This document shows positions 1-5,236 of a stretch of 5,729 nt of DNA, piece after piece. The translations under genes and the position numbers were made by a program. This stretch comes from an uncultured Treponema sp. GTDB lineage: Bacteria; Spirochaetota; Spirochaetia; Treponematales; Treponemataceae. The stretch's first letter is position 1, and each line of letters begins with the position of its first letter. The DNA is taken from assembly GCA_946403565.1 (NCBI GenBank), contig CAMJAJ010000105.1, forward strand, positions 1 to 5,729, written 5' to 3'. The notes under the pieces were generated by a model. The model saw only the letters and a list, made by a program, of their open reading frames with translations. It was not told the DNA's origin and ran no database searches.

Positions 1-30
1 GTTTCAAAAGTCAAGACTGACTTTTGAAAC
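1..30 (+). repeat. Perfect hairpin upstream of ruvC
   Basis: GTTTCAAAAGTCA (1-13) pairs perfectly with TGACTTTTGAAAC (18-30) around the loop AGAC. No T-run follows, so it is not a standard terminator, although the T4 inside the 3' arm could act as a weak one for a gene to the left of the window. It ends 28 bases before the ruvC ATG. A related sequence, CTTTTGAAAC followed by N-G-N-CTCA, lies in the ferredoxin leader (5223-5239). It may therefore be a leader element or a dispersed repeat rather than a terminator. Confidence 0.75.
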
Positions 31-58
31 TGGCTCAGGTGCCCTTTAAGGCAGCAGT

Positions 59-550
59 ATGAAGAAGGTGCGCGTTTTGGGGATTGACCCCGGGCTGGCA
101 AACACGGGCTTCGGCGTGGTGGACGCATACGCCGGCAAGCTCAAGATGGTCAGCTACGGCGTGATAGAGACCGCCAGCACGGAGGACCACTCCACCAGGC
201 TGCTGGCCATATACAACCGCCTGCTCGCGGTCATTGACGAATTCCGCCCCGACGAGGCCGAGATGGAGGCCCTGTACTTTGCCCGCAACACGTCGAGCGC
301 GCTGGCCGTCGCCGAAGCAAAGGGGGTCATCACGCTCTGCCTTGCCCAGCACGCCATTCCGCTGACCATGTATTCCCCCAACCAGATAAAGACCGCCGTC
401 ACCGGCACAAGCTCCGCCGACAAGGCGACGGTCGAACAGTACGTCAAGTTCCTGCTGGGCCTGAAGACCGAACCCAAGCCCGACCACGCCGCGGACGCGC
501 TGGCCGGGGCAATCACCCACATACACAGCAAGCAGCTCTGGCAGATCTAG
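59..550 (+). CDS. ruvC: Crossover junction endodeoxyribonuclease RuvC
   Basis: RuvC is the Holliday-junction resolvase. It nicks four-way DNA junctions symmetrically, working with the RuvAB branch-migration motor in recombinational repair. The 163-residue product has the usual length (E. coli 173) with a short C-terminus. Visible motifs are GIDPG at 8-12 (metal ligand Asp10), EALYFARN at 70-77 (Glu70), the DNA-contacting stretch around GTSSADKATV at 116-125, and DHAADALAGAITHIH at 142-156 (His143, Asp146). The third acidic ligand of the E. coli enzyme is a histidine here, as known for Thermus thermophilus RuvC, so an active enzyme is expected. The ATG at 59 is preceded by TAAGG at 47-51, 7 bases away. 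No promoter is recognisable in the 58 bases before it, so transcription may enter from the left. ruvA and ruvB are not next to it in this window. Confidence 0.97.
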   Translation: MKKVRVLGIDPGLANTGFGVVDAYAGKLKMVSYGVIETASTEDHSTRLLAIYNRLLAVIDEFRPDEAEMEALYFARNTSSALAVAEAKGVITLCLAQHAIPLTMYSPNQIKTAVTGTSSADKATVEQYVKFLLGLKTEPKPDHAADALAGAITHIHSKQLWQI

Positions 551-604
551 CCCCGCGCGGAACCGATTTCTATACCAGCGATTGGGAACCTCGAAAAACT
601 TCAT

Positions 605-638
605 CCTCTAAAAATCGCTGAAAGCGAGTTTTTAGAGG
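605..638 (+). terminator. Hairpin after ruvC, possible terminator
   Basis: CCTCTAAAAATCGC (605-618) pairs with GCGAGTTTTTAGAGG (624-638) around the loop TGAAA, with one bulged G at 628: a stem of 14 pairs. The T-run sits inside the 3' arm and no U-tract follows, so termination would be imperfect, and possible in both directions because of the mirrored A-run. It lies between the ruvC stop (550) and the next promoter (646). An alternative pairing of CAGCGATT (576-583) with AATCGCTG (613-620) would exclude this hairpin. Confidence 0.55.
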
Positions 639-645
639 TGTCCGA

Positions 646-674
646 TTGCCAAAAGGCGAAATCTATTGTACAGT
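646..674 (+). promoter_or_regulatory. Promoter for the exported-protein operon
   Basis: TTGCCA (646-651), a 17-base spacer, and TACAGT (669-674) form a sigma70-type promoter. The start site would be near 681, giving a leader of about 50 bases before the ATG at 732. The leader can form short competing hairpins (CTGGC 688-692 with GCCAG 703-707, or CGGCT 692-696 with AGCCG 706-710). The ferredoxin promoter at 5149-5177 has the same spacer and the same TACAGT -10. TATACT at 684-689 is an alternative -10 but has no good -35 at the right distance. Confidence 0.6.
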
Positions 675-731
675 AAAGGAAGTTATACTGGCGGCTTTCT
701 CGGCCAGCCGGTTTCCCATGGAGGCTACGAA

Positions 732-1802
732 ATGAAAAAGCAATTCTGTTCAGCCCTGCTTGCGGCATTCCTGCTGTGCGCGTCCGCGTCGGCAATCCCG
801 CTCGTCAAGCAGTACACGCCGGACTTTTCGGGGGAGTTCGTCTACTACCGGGACCTGAGCTTCACCTCACCCAGCATCGTCGGGGTCATCCACTACAACG
901 CCTCGACCTACGGGGCCAGGTACTACTGCCCGGCCGACAAGGCGGCGAAGACCCCGGCGCGCGACATCTCGATATACTTCACGATTGACGCGGAGAACAA
1001 CAGCATCGAGCTCACCGGAGAAAACATCTACGGTTCAAACGGCAGCCCGGAAGACGCGGACATCGTGAACTACCTGCACGACTTCTTCTATGAGTTCGCC
1101 GAACGGCGGCAGAAGCTGGACCTGCAGGGGCCGGAGGTCGTGACCGTCACGGACGACTTCGCCCAGTTCGGCGGGGACGTCAAGATCAGCTACAACAACC
1201 TCATCCCCATATTCAACATGGAGCGGCTCACCACCCTGGACGGCACGGACGTGCTGTACGTCGAGACCGTGGGCATCCTGAGCGACTCGGGCGACCCCGC
1301 CTTCACCTACTACAAGGGCATGCAGGGCGTTCCCAAGGACAAGGGCCGCAGCTTTGAAAAGAAGGCATTCGCGAAGGCAAAGCAGGTGAGCGTAGGCAAC
1401 CAGAGCGTCTCGCTGGACGACAGCTGGACGCAGGCTTCGGACAACATGTACCTGCTGGGCGACAATGCCTTGCTGACCCTCACCGAGATAACCCGCCCCG
1501 ACCTGTTCAAGGATTCCCCGGACCAGTTCCGCTCGATCCTCCTGCGCAAGCTCAGCGAGGGCAGCTCCACCTCATATACCCTCTGGCCCCAGCGGAAGTG
1601 CGTGCAGACCGACGAAACGGTGCGCCTGGACAGCATCTTCTGGGAGCCGACGGAAGGCAACGTGACCCGCGACTTCAAGCGGCTGACCAAGCTTTCCAAC
1701 GGGGGTTACGCCCTGCTGTCGCTGACCGTCTTTGACGGAATCTACGGCAAGAAGAAATCCTACTTCGATAAAATCCTGGAGAGCCTTTCCATAGCGGAAT
1801 GA
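732..1802 (+). CDS. Exported protein of unknown function
   Basis: This is a 356-residue protein whose family I do not recognise. It starts with a clear signal peptide: a Lys-Lys N-terminus, a hydrophobic core at about 7-16, and an ASA|IP cleavage site after residue 21. Cys16 lies in the core, but the preceding Leu does not fit a lipobox, so cleavage by signal peptidase I into the periplasm is more likely than a lipoprotein. The mature part is rich in aromatic and beta-forming residues and has only two cysteines, in YYCP and RKCV. The last ~100 residues (from about DDSWTQASDNMYLL to FDKILESLSI) look like a compact alpha/beta domain, loosely reminiscent of PsbP/DcrB-like folds; this is weak inference. 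The start is the ATG at 732, with GGAGG at 720-724 and the signal peptide. A TTG at 666 in frame would lie inside the promoter and place 22 polar residues before the signal peptide. Its stop overlaps the next gene's start (ATGA), so the two are probably co-translated. Confidence 0.85.
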   Translation: MKKQFCSALLAAFLLCASASAIPLVKQYTPDFSGEFVYYRDLSFTSPSIVGVIHYNASTYGARYYCPADKAAKTPARDISIYFTIDAENNSIELTGENIYGSNGSPEDADIVNYLHDFFYEFAERRQKLDLQGPEVVTVTDDFAQFGGDVKISYNNLIPIFNMERLTTLDGTDVLYVETVGILSDSGDPAFTYYKGMQGVPKDKGRSFEKKAFAKAKQVSVGNQSVSLDDSWTQASDNMYLLGDNALLTLTEITRPDLFKDSPDQFRSILLRKLSEGSSTSYTLWPQRKCVQTDETVRLDSIFWEPTEGNVTRDFKRLTKLSNGGYALLSLTVFDGIYGKKKSYFDKILESLSIAE

Positions 1803-2557
1803 AAACCCTGCCAGCGCCGTCCGCCTTTTTCCGAGTCCTCTTCTTCGCGCTCATCCTGCCCCTTGCGGCCAGTTCCGGCGGGGCGGGAGGGGACCACATG
1901 GAGAACGGCCTGCACTCCTACGCGCTCGCAAACGGACGGAGCTACCAGTCCGGCATGGCCCTTTACGGCAGCCTGTCGGCGGCGATGGAGGAACGGGGGC
2001 TGGAGGACAGCGACTTTGCGCTGGCAGTCGTCTTTCCCGAAATGCTGCGCTACAGCGGCGTCCGCAACCTGATGGAATTCCTGGCGACAAAGCTCGTGTA
2101 CGGCATCTCCCCCTCGTTCAAAGGCTGCACGATCGGCCACTTCCAGATGAACGTGGCCTTTGCCGAGACGATTGAACGCTACATAAGCCTTTCACCAATC
2201 TTGAAGGCCCGCTACCCCGGCATAGACTTCGGCGGCGGCAACAGGACCTTTGGCGAACGGAACCGCCGTGTGGGCCGGATAAACGGAATGGTCGGCGAGG
2301 CGGACTACCTCTACGCATTCATCGACATCTGCACCGACAAGTTCTCCTTGGACTCGCTCGCTGATGACGAGCGGCTGGTCCTGCTGGCGACCGCCTACAA
2401 CGCGGGCATGAGCCGCAGCAGGGAGGAGCTGGAGCAGGTCGCCAGCCTGAACTCATATCCCAGCGGCCTCAACTCCCGCAAGTCCCGGTGGAACTATGCC
2501 GCCATCGCCCTGGAATTCTACCAGGGCCGGAAGGACCAGTCCGAACAGGGGGACTAA
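1799..2557 (+). CDS. Exported lysozyme-like (lytic transglycosylase-like) protein
   Basis: The product has 252 residues and an N-terminal signal peptide (hydrophobic 10-22, probable cleavage near ALAASS, 23-26), so it should act in the periplasm or outside the cell. Its motif order recalls the lysozyme-like/soluble transglycosylase fold: VVFPEMLRY at 77-85 with candidate catalytic Glu81, GHFQM at 113-117 (in the place of the GLMQ-type motif), and ATAYNAG at 197-203 (the classic AYNAG signature). It therefore probably binds or cleaves peptidoglycan glycan strands. It is not a textbook SLT domain, because the Glu motif lacks the usual ES pair. The mature part has two cysteines (110 and 178) that could form a disulfide. 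The ATG at 1799 overlaps the upstream stop (ATGA) and its own Shine-Dalgarno is poor (GGAGAG at 1778-1783, 15 bases away), so translational coupling is likely. The ATG at 1898 would lose the signal peptide. GGGGG (2548-2552) and CCCCC (2561-2565) around the stop could form a weak terminator. Confidence 0.7.
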   Translation: MKTLPAPSAFFRVLFFALILPLAASSGGAGGDHMENGLHSYALANGRSYQSGMALYGSLSAAMEERGLEDSDFALAVVFPEMLRYSGVRNLMEFLATKLVYGISPSFKGCTIGHFQMNVAFAETIERYISLSPILKARYPGIDFGGGNRTFGERNRRVGRINGMVGEADYLYAFIDICTDKFSLDSLADDERLVLLATAYNAGMSRSREELEQVASLNSYPSGLNSRKSRWNYAAIALEFYQGRKDQSEQGD

Positions 2558-2618
2558 CCGCCCCCGTTTCCTGATGCCCCGCCCGCAGACACCCCGCCCG
2601 CAGGCGGCCTAGACCCGC
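2558..2618. repeat. Left direct repeat flanking the ATPase cassette
   Basis: The first 31 bases (2558-2588) are identical to 3953-3983. The last 27 (2592-2618) are identical to 3972-3998. The left copy is 15 bases longer because CCCCGCCCGCAG is duplicated (2577-2588 and 2592-2603, separated by ACA). It includes CTAGACCCG, which at the right copy is the stop and the last two codons of the metallophosphoesterase gene (read on the - strand). Here it encodes nothing, so it looks like a remnant. CCGCC/GGCGG in both copies can form a 5-bp hairpin with loop CGCA. Confidence 0.9.
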
Positions 2619-2665
2619 CCATGATGAAGCCCTGTCCCATTCTGCACTGCCCCTGCCCCTGTTTT

Positions 2666-2748
2666 CTACTGGACGATTTTACCAAAGTAGTGAAAATTGT
2701 CCAGTACTACTGGACAATTTTACTAAATCGACCTATACTGTCCAGTAG
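2666..2748. promoter_or_regulatory. Tandem 41-bp operator array with 29-bp palindrome
   Basis: There are two 41-base units, 2666-2706 and 2707-2747, identical at 30 of 41 positions. The identities are concentrated at the ends: CTACTGGAC-R-ATTTTAC-Y-AAA on the left and GTCCAGTA on the right. Since GTCCAGTA is the complement of TACTGGAC, each unit is bounded by inverted half-sites. At the junction AAAATTGTCCAGTA (2693-2706) and TACTGGACAATTTT (2708-2721) form a perfect palindrome around C2707. The second unit carries the promoter core between its half-sites. A dimeric DNA-binding protein bound here would cover the -35 and touch the -10, which is the layout of a repressor site. The binder is unknown; the ATPase itself is one candidate. 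Confidence 0.8.
2711..2739 (+). promoter_or_regulatory. Promoter of the ATPase gene
   Basis: TGGACA (2711-2716), exactly 17 bases, then TATACT (2734-2739): each hexamer is one base away from consensus. The start site would be near 2746, giving a short leader of about 18 bases that still contains the ribosome site AGAGGAGG (2747-2754). The -35 is part of the TACTGGACAATTTT half-site and the -10 abuts the next inverted half-site GTCCAGTA, so a protein bound to the half-sites would block RNA polymerase. Confidence 0.75.
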
Positions 2749-2763
2749 AGGAGGCTGACGGCC

Positions 2764-3945
2764 GTGATTAAACGAGAGCGATATATCGCCCCGGTACGGG
2801 AATTCTATGAGAGCGACCTCATAAAAGTAATCACCGGCATCAGGCGCTGCGGCAAATCCGTCATCCTTGGCGAGATACTGCACGAGATACAGCAAAAGTC
2901 CGACAATGTCATCTTCCTCGACTTTGAAGACGCAGCGACACTTTCAAACTTCCCGGACAGCATGCGGCTCCTCGAATATGTCGAATCCCGCCGGAAGGAA
3001 AGCCTCTGCTACGTGTTTCTCGATGAAATCCAGCGGGTGGAAGACTGGGCCGGAGCCTGCAGGACGCTGCGGATACGGAACTGCTCGGTGTTCATCTCCG
3101 GTTCAAATTCCAAGCTCCTCTCCCGGGAATTCACGAAGGAACTGAGCGGACGCTACGTGTCGTTCAGAATCCGCCCCTTTGTATACAAGGAGCTTCGTGC
3201 CTACGCGGAGGAACTGGGAAAGACCGTCTCCGTGACCGATTACATCGTATGGGGCGGGTTTCCCAAGCGGATTGAATTTGCAAGCCCGGAAGCGCAGAAG
3301 GCCTATCTGAACGAGCTGAACGAAACGATTATCCTGAACGACATCATCACCCGCTACGCCATCCGCAAGACCGAGCTTTTCAAACGCCTTGCCAACTATG
3401 TGCTAATCTCAAACGCGCGGATATTCTCCGCCCGGTCCGTCGCGGATTATATGAAGACGAACGGCCTTGCCTGTTCCATTACGACCGTCACGAAATACAT
3501 AGGCTTCCTTGAGGAGGCGTATGCGATAGAGTCCTTGCGGCTGTACTCCAAGAAAGCAAAGCGGGAACTGGAATACTATCAGAAGATGTACGACGAGGAT
3601 GTATCGCTGAATTCCATCAGGGCCCTGAACGGCCGCTATGACATAACCCACAACTTCGAGAACGTCGTCTACAACGAGCTTCTGTACCGGGGCTATGCCG
3701 TCCATGTCTACAACGACGGGAAGCAGGAGATTGACTTCATCGCGGAAAAGGGGACCAAGAAGTTTTTCATCCAGGCGGCCTACTCCGTCGCCGAGGAAAA
3801 GGCCTACAAGCGCGAATTCGGCGTGTTCGACAAGCTCGACAACTCCGTCCAGAAAGTCGTCATCTCAAACGATGAACTGGACTATTCGACAAGCACCGTG
3901 CGGCACATCCAGTTCAAGGATTTCCTGATGATGGAGGAACTGTAA
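2764..3945 (+). CDS. AAA family ATPase with DUF4143 domain
   Basis: This 393-residue protein fits the AAA_14/DUF4143 family of predicted ATPases, common, mobile and of poorly known function. Domains in order: a P-loop NTPase at about 15-150 with Walker A GIRRCGKS (25-32), Walker B YVFLDEIQ (83-90) and a sensor-like FISGSNSKLLS (110-120); the family-typical RPFVYKEL (137-144) and GGFPKRI (164-170); a winged-helix-like segment at about 203-262; and a C-terminal DUF4143 part resembling a PD-(D/E)XK nuclease fold (Glu299, Glu305, then EIDFIA at 322-327). In that last part the usual E-x-K is IQAAY (336-340), so nuclease activity is probably lost. No signal peptide or membrane segment is present, so it is cytoplasmic. 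The start is the GTG at 2764, 9 bases after a strong AGAGGAGG. It is a lone transcription unit under the 2666-2748 operator, and the winged-helix part could bind DNA and autoregulate it (inference). Its GC is lower than that of its neighbours. Confidence 0.92.
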   Translation: MIKRERYIAPVREFYESDLIKVITGIRRCGKSVILGEILHEIQQKSDNVIFLDFEDAATLSNFPDSMRLLEYVESRRKESLCYVFLDEIQRVEDWAGACRTLRIRNCSVFISGSNSKLLSREFTKELSGRYVSFRIRPFVYKELRAYAEELGKTVSVTDYIVWGGFPKRIEFASPEAQKAYLNELNETIILNDIITRYAIRKTELFKRLANYVLISNARIFSARSVADYMKTNGLACSITTVTKYIGFLEEAYAIESLRLYSKKAKRELEYYQKMYDEDVSLNSIRALNGRYDITHNFENVVYNELLYRGYAVHVYNDGKQEIDFIAEKGTKKFFIQAAYSVAEEKAYKREFGVFDKLDNSVQKVVISNDELDYSTSTVRHIQFKDFLMMEEL

Positions 3946-3952
3946 AGGCTGC

Positions 3953-3998
3953 CCGCCCCCGTTTCCTGATGCCCCGCCCGCAGGCGGCCTAGACCCGC
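3953..3998. repeat. Right direct repeat flanking the ATPase cassette
   Basis: This 46-base copy matches 2558-2618 apart from a 15-base internal duplication in the left copy. It overlaps the 3' end of the metallophosphoesterase gene: CTA at 3989-3991 is that gene's stop and 3992-3997 encode its last two residues, Arg-Val. It also fills most of the 43-base space between the two convergent genes. CCGCC (3974-3978) and GGCGG (3983-3987) form a short hairpin that may help end transcription from both sides, but there is no T-tract. Confidence 0.9.
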
Positions 3999-4933
3999 AG
4001 GGTCACGAGGGGCAGCTCCGGCGGATTCCCGAAGCGGGGAAACGCAGGCTTCTGGTAGGAAAGGCCCCTGCTTACGATGCAGCGCATCCTATGTCCGCCC
4101 CTGTCCAGCTCATACAGGCCGCCCGCATACCTGGGGAAGAAGCCCTGCCCCACCGCATACAGGCCGTTCACCAGCCCCGGCACTATCCACTGGCCGCCGT
4201 GGGCATGGCCGGAAAAGACCAGGTCAAAGCCCCATTCGGCATAGTCCTCGATATACTCCGGCCGGTGCGAGAGCAGTATGCTGGCGCACGCGCCTCCCGC
4301 CGTCCCCGGCCCGGACTCCCCTCCAGCCTCCGCCTTCAGCGAAGAAGCCGGCTGCGATTCAGCCCTTAGCGACGCGGCCTTCTGGGCCAGGGCGGCCAGC
4401 CGAGCCCGGAAGGCGGCCTTGTGGTCAGCCTTCTTTTCCTCCCGCTCAATCTCGCTCAAATCCAGCATGGGGTCCACCAGCCCCGCGATGACGAGGGGCC
4501 GGCCCGAAACACTGACAAGCACGGCCTCGTCGTTCAGGACGTTCGCCCCATAGGACTCGATTGCCGACAGGAAGGGCTTTTCGTCCGTGTAGAACTCGTG
4601 GTTACCCAGCACATAGTAGATGGGGCAGATTCCCGCAATGCCCTCCATGAGGTCCCGGACGTTCTGGAAGACCCGGTCCGGCCCCATGTCCTTGTCAAAT
4701 ATATCCCCGGTCATCACGAGCAGGTCGGGGCGGGCCTCCCTGATGCGGCGGACGAGCGGCCCGTCCTTGCCGCCATAGCAGTTGCTGTGGAAATCCGAGA
4801 CATGGACTATCCGCAGTTCCCCGCCGCCACCTAGGTCAACGGCATATTCCGGCACGCTGATAGTGTCGCAGGAAAACAGCGAGGCGGGCAGCAGCCCGGC
4901 AACAAAGTCACGGATTCGGTCGTTCACAGTCAT
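3989..4933 (-). CDS. Calcineurin-like metallophosphoesterase, YaeI/YkuE type
   Basis: This is a 314-residue, dimetal phosphoesterase of the calcineurin-like superfamily. All metal-binding motifs are present in order: VSDFH (45-49: Asp47, His49), TGDIFD (75-80: Asp77), LGNHE (109-113: Asn111, His112), LSHRPEY (221-227: His223) and the HGG-type SGHAHGGQ (241-248: His243, His245). The closest known style is the YaeI/YkuE/LpxG group, which act on phospholipid or UDP-diacylglucosamine-type substrates; the substrate here cannot be read from sequence. Unlike many relatives it shows no obvious N-terminal membrane anchor. Residues about 162-215 form an Ala/Glu/Lys- then Gly/Ser-rich low-complexity insert between the GNHE and SHRP motifs. 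The ATG at 4933 is chosen because the longer TTG frame at 4969 begins on the promoter's own TTGACA. No Shine-Dalgarno is visible, and the mRNA may be leaderless. Its 3' end lies in the direct repeat. Confidence 0.92.
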   Translation of the reverse strand: MTVNDRIRDFVAGLLPASLFSCDTISVPEYAVDLGGGGELRIVHVSDFHSNCYGGKDGPLVRRIREARPDLLVMTGDIFDKDMGPDRVFQNVRDLMEGIAGICPIYYVLGNHEFYTDEKPFLSAIESYGANVLNDEAVLVSVSGRPLVIAGLVDPMLDLSEIEREEKKADHKAAFRARLAALAQKAASLRAESQPASSLKAEAGGESGPGTAGGACASILLSHRPEYIEDYAEWGFDLVFSGHAHGGQWIVPGLVNGLYAVGQGFFPRYAGGLYELDRGGHRMRCIVSRGLSYQKPAFPRFGNPPELPLVTLRV

Positions 4934-4940
4934 GGGAAAA

Positions 4941-4969
4941 AGGATACCGGTGGACGCTGGCTCTGTCAA
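4941..4969 (-). promoter_or_regulatory. Promoter of the metallophosphoesterase gene, leaderless layout
   Basis: On the - strand TTGACA (4969-4964), 17 bases, then TATCCT (4946-4941) give a perfect -35 and a 4/6 -10. The -10 ends 7 bases before the ATG at 4933, so the expected start site is at about 4934 and the mRNA would begin almost at the start codon. The sequence between (TTTTTCCC region) has no ribosome binding site. Confidence 0.6.
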
Positions 4970-5148
4970 TCATGCCGGACCGGCGCGGCCCTTGCCCGAC
5001 GTGGGCTCCCCCCGGCGAGCCAGCCCCGTCCCTCACCGCTGCCCGCCACTGATTGGCGCGGATTCCTCCAGCTCCCCTCCAGTAGCAGCCCCCGGCAATC
5101 CTCGCTGCCGTCTGACCTCCCCGTTACCTTCCCCTTACCATTGTTTTG
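4970..5148. other. GC-rich divergent spacer
   Basis: This is the upstream half of the roughly 330-base region between the metallophosphoesterase start (4933) and the ferredoxin start (5264). I see no credible gene: reading frames across it have basic, low-complexity products and no ribosome sites. GGCTC (5004-5008) and GAGCC (5017-5021) can form a small hairpin. From about 5095 the + strand becomes strongly pyrimidine-rich, ending in the T-rich stretch (5141-5158) just before and into the ferredoxin -35. Confidence 0.5.
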
Positions 5149-5177
5149 TTGCTTTTTCAATCCTGGTATGTTACAGT
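5149..5177 (+). promoter_or_regulatory. Ferredoxin promoter with inverted repeat over the -10
   Basis: TTGCTT (5149-5154), 17 bases, TACAGT (5172-5177). The -10 and spacer match the promoter at 646-674 in form. CCTGGTAT (5162-5169) and ATAACCAGG (5182-5190) make an inverted repeat, with one extra T, centred on the -10. This is a possible operator, or could fold as a start-site hairpin. The start site would be near 5184, leaving a leader of about 80 bases. Confidence 0.55.
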
Positions 5178-5201
5178 AGTGATAACCAGGGTGAACTGGG
5201 T

Positions 5202-5236
5202 GGCTTTTCAAAGCCCATCAGGCTTTTGAAACAGCC
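5202..5236 (+). promoter_or_regulatory. Ferredoxin 5' leader hairpin
   Basis: GGC-TTTCAAAGCC (5202-5215) folds onto GGCTTTTGAAA-GCC (5221-5236) around the loop CATCA, with small bulges (T5224, C5232). It is in the predicted leader, 27 bases before the ATG and upstream of the AGAGG ribosome site. It shares CTTTTGAAAC-N-G-N-CTCA with the sequence before ruvC (21-37). It could stabilise the transcript or act as a regulatory leader; no known riboswitch is recognised. Confidence 0.5.

Larger units (their letters stand above)
2558..3998 (+). other. Candidate inserted single-gene cassette (ATPase plus operator)
   Basis: The segment between the two repeats (2619-3952, about 1.33 kb) holds only the operator-promoter array and the AAA/DUF4143 gene. 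The left repeat carries an untranslated fragment of the 3' end of the metallophosphoesterase gene, which suggests that the 1799-2557 gene and the metallophosphoesterase gene were once convergent with only about 30 bases between them, and that the cassette came later. Hand GC counts on single 60-base lines inside the ATPase gene give about 48-52%, against 60-65% for lines in the flanking genes. There is no transposase and no terminal inverted repeat, so the mechanism is unknown. A plain duplication-recombination event is an alternative. Confidence 0.45.

Noticed and set aside
35..604. Long antisense frame across ruvC
   Set aside because: It mirrors the codon pattern of a certain ruvC gene, has no family resemblance and no ribosome site.
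666..731. TTG start 22 codons upstream for the exported protein
   Set aside because: It overlaps the promoter -10, and would place a polar extension before a clean signal peptide that has its own GGAGG site.
2655..2665. GCCCCTGTTTT shared with 5536-5546
   Set aside because: It is a short, low-complexity match with no common context; chance is likely.
2666..2748. Short CRISPR array
   Set aside because: There are only two units, with no separate repeat and spacer pattern; the inverted half-sites and the nested promoter fit an operator better.
4934..4969. TTG start 12 codons upstream for the metallophosphoesterase
   Set aside because: The TTG is the first part of a perfect TTGACA -35 with a correctly spaced -10; no ribosome site precedes it.
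5004..5021. GGCTC/GAGCC hairpin in the divergent spacer
   Set aside because: It is a 5-bp stem in GC-rich sequence, expected by chance.
4966..5211. - strand frame of 81 codons upstream of the metallophosphoesterase
   Set aside because: It is basic and Gly/Arg-rich with no recognisable motif or ribosome site, covers the ferredoxin promoter, and ends on the -35 of the next gene.
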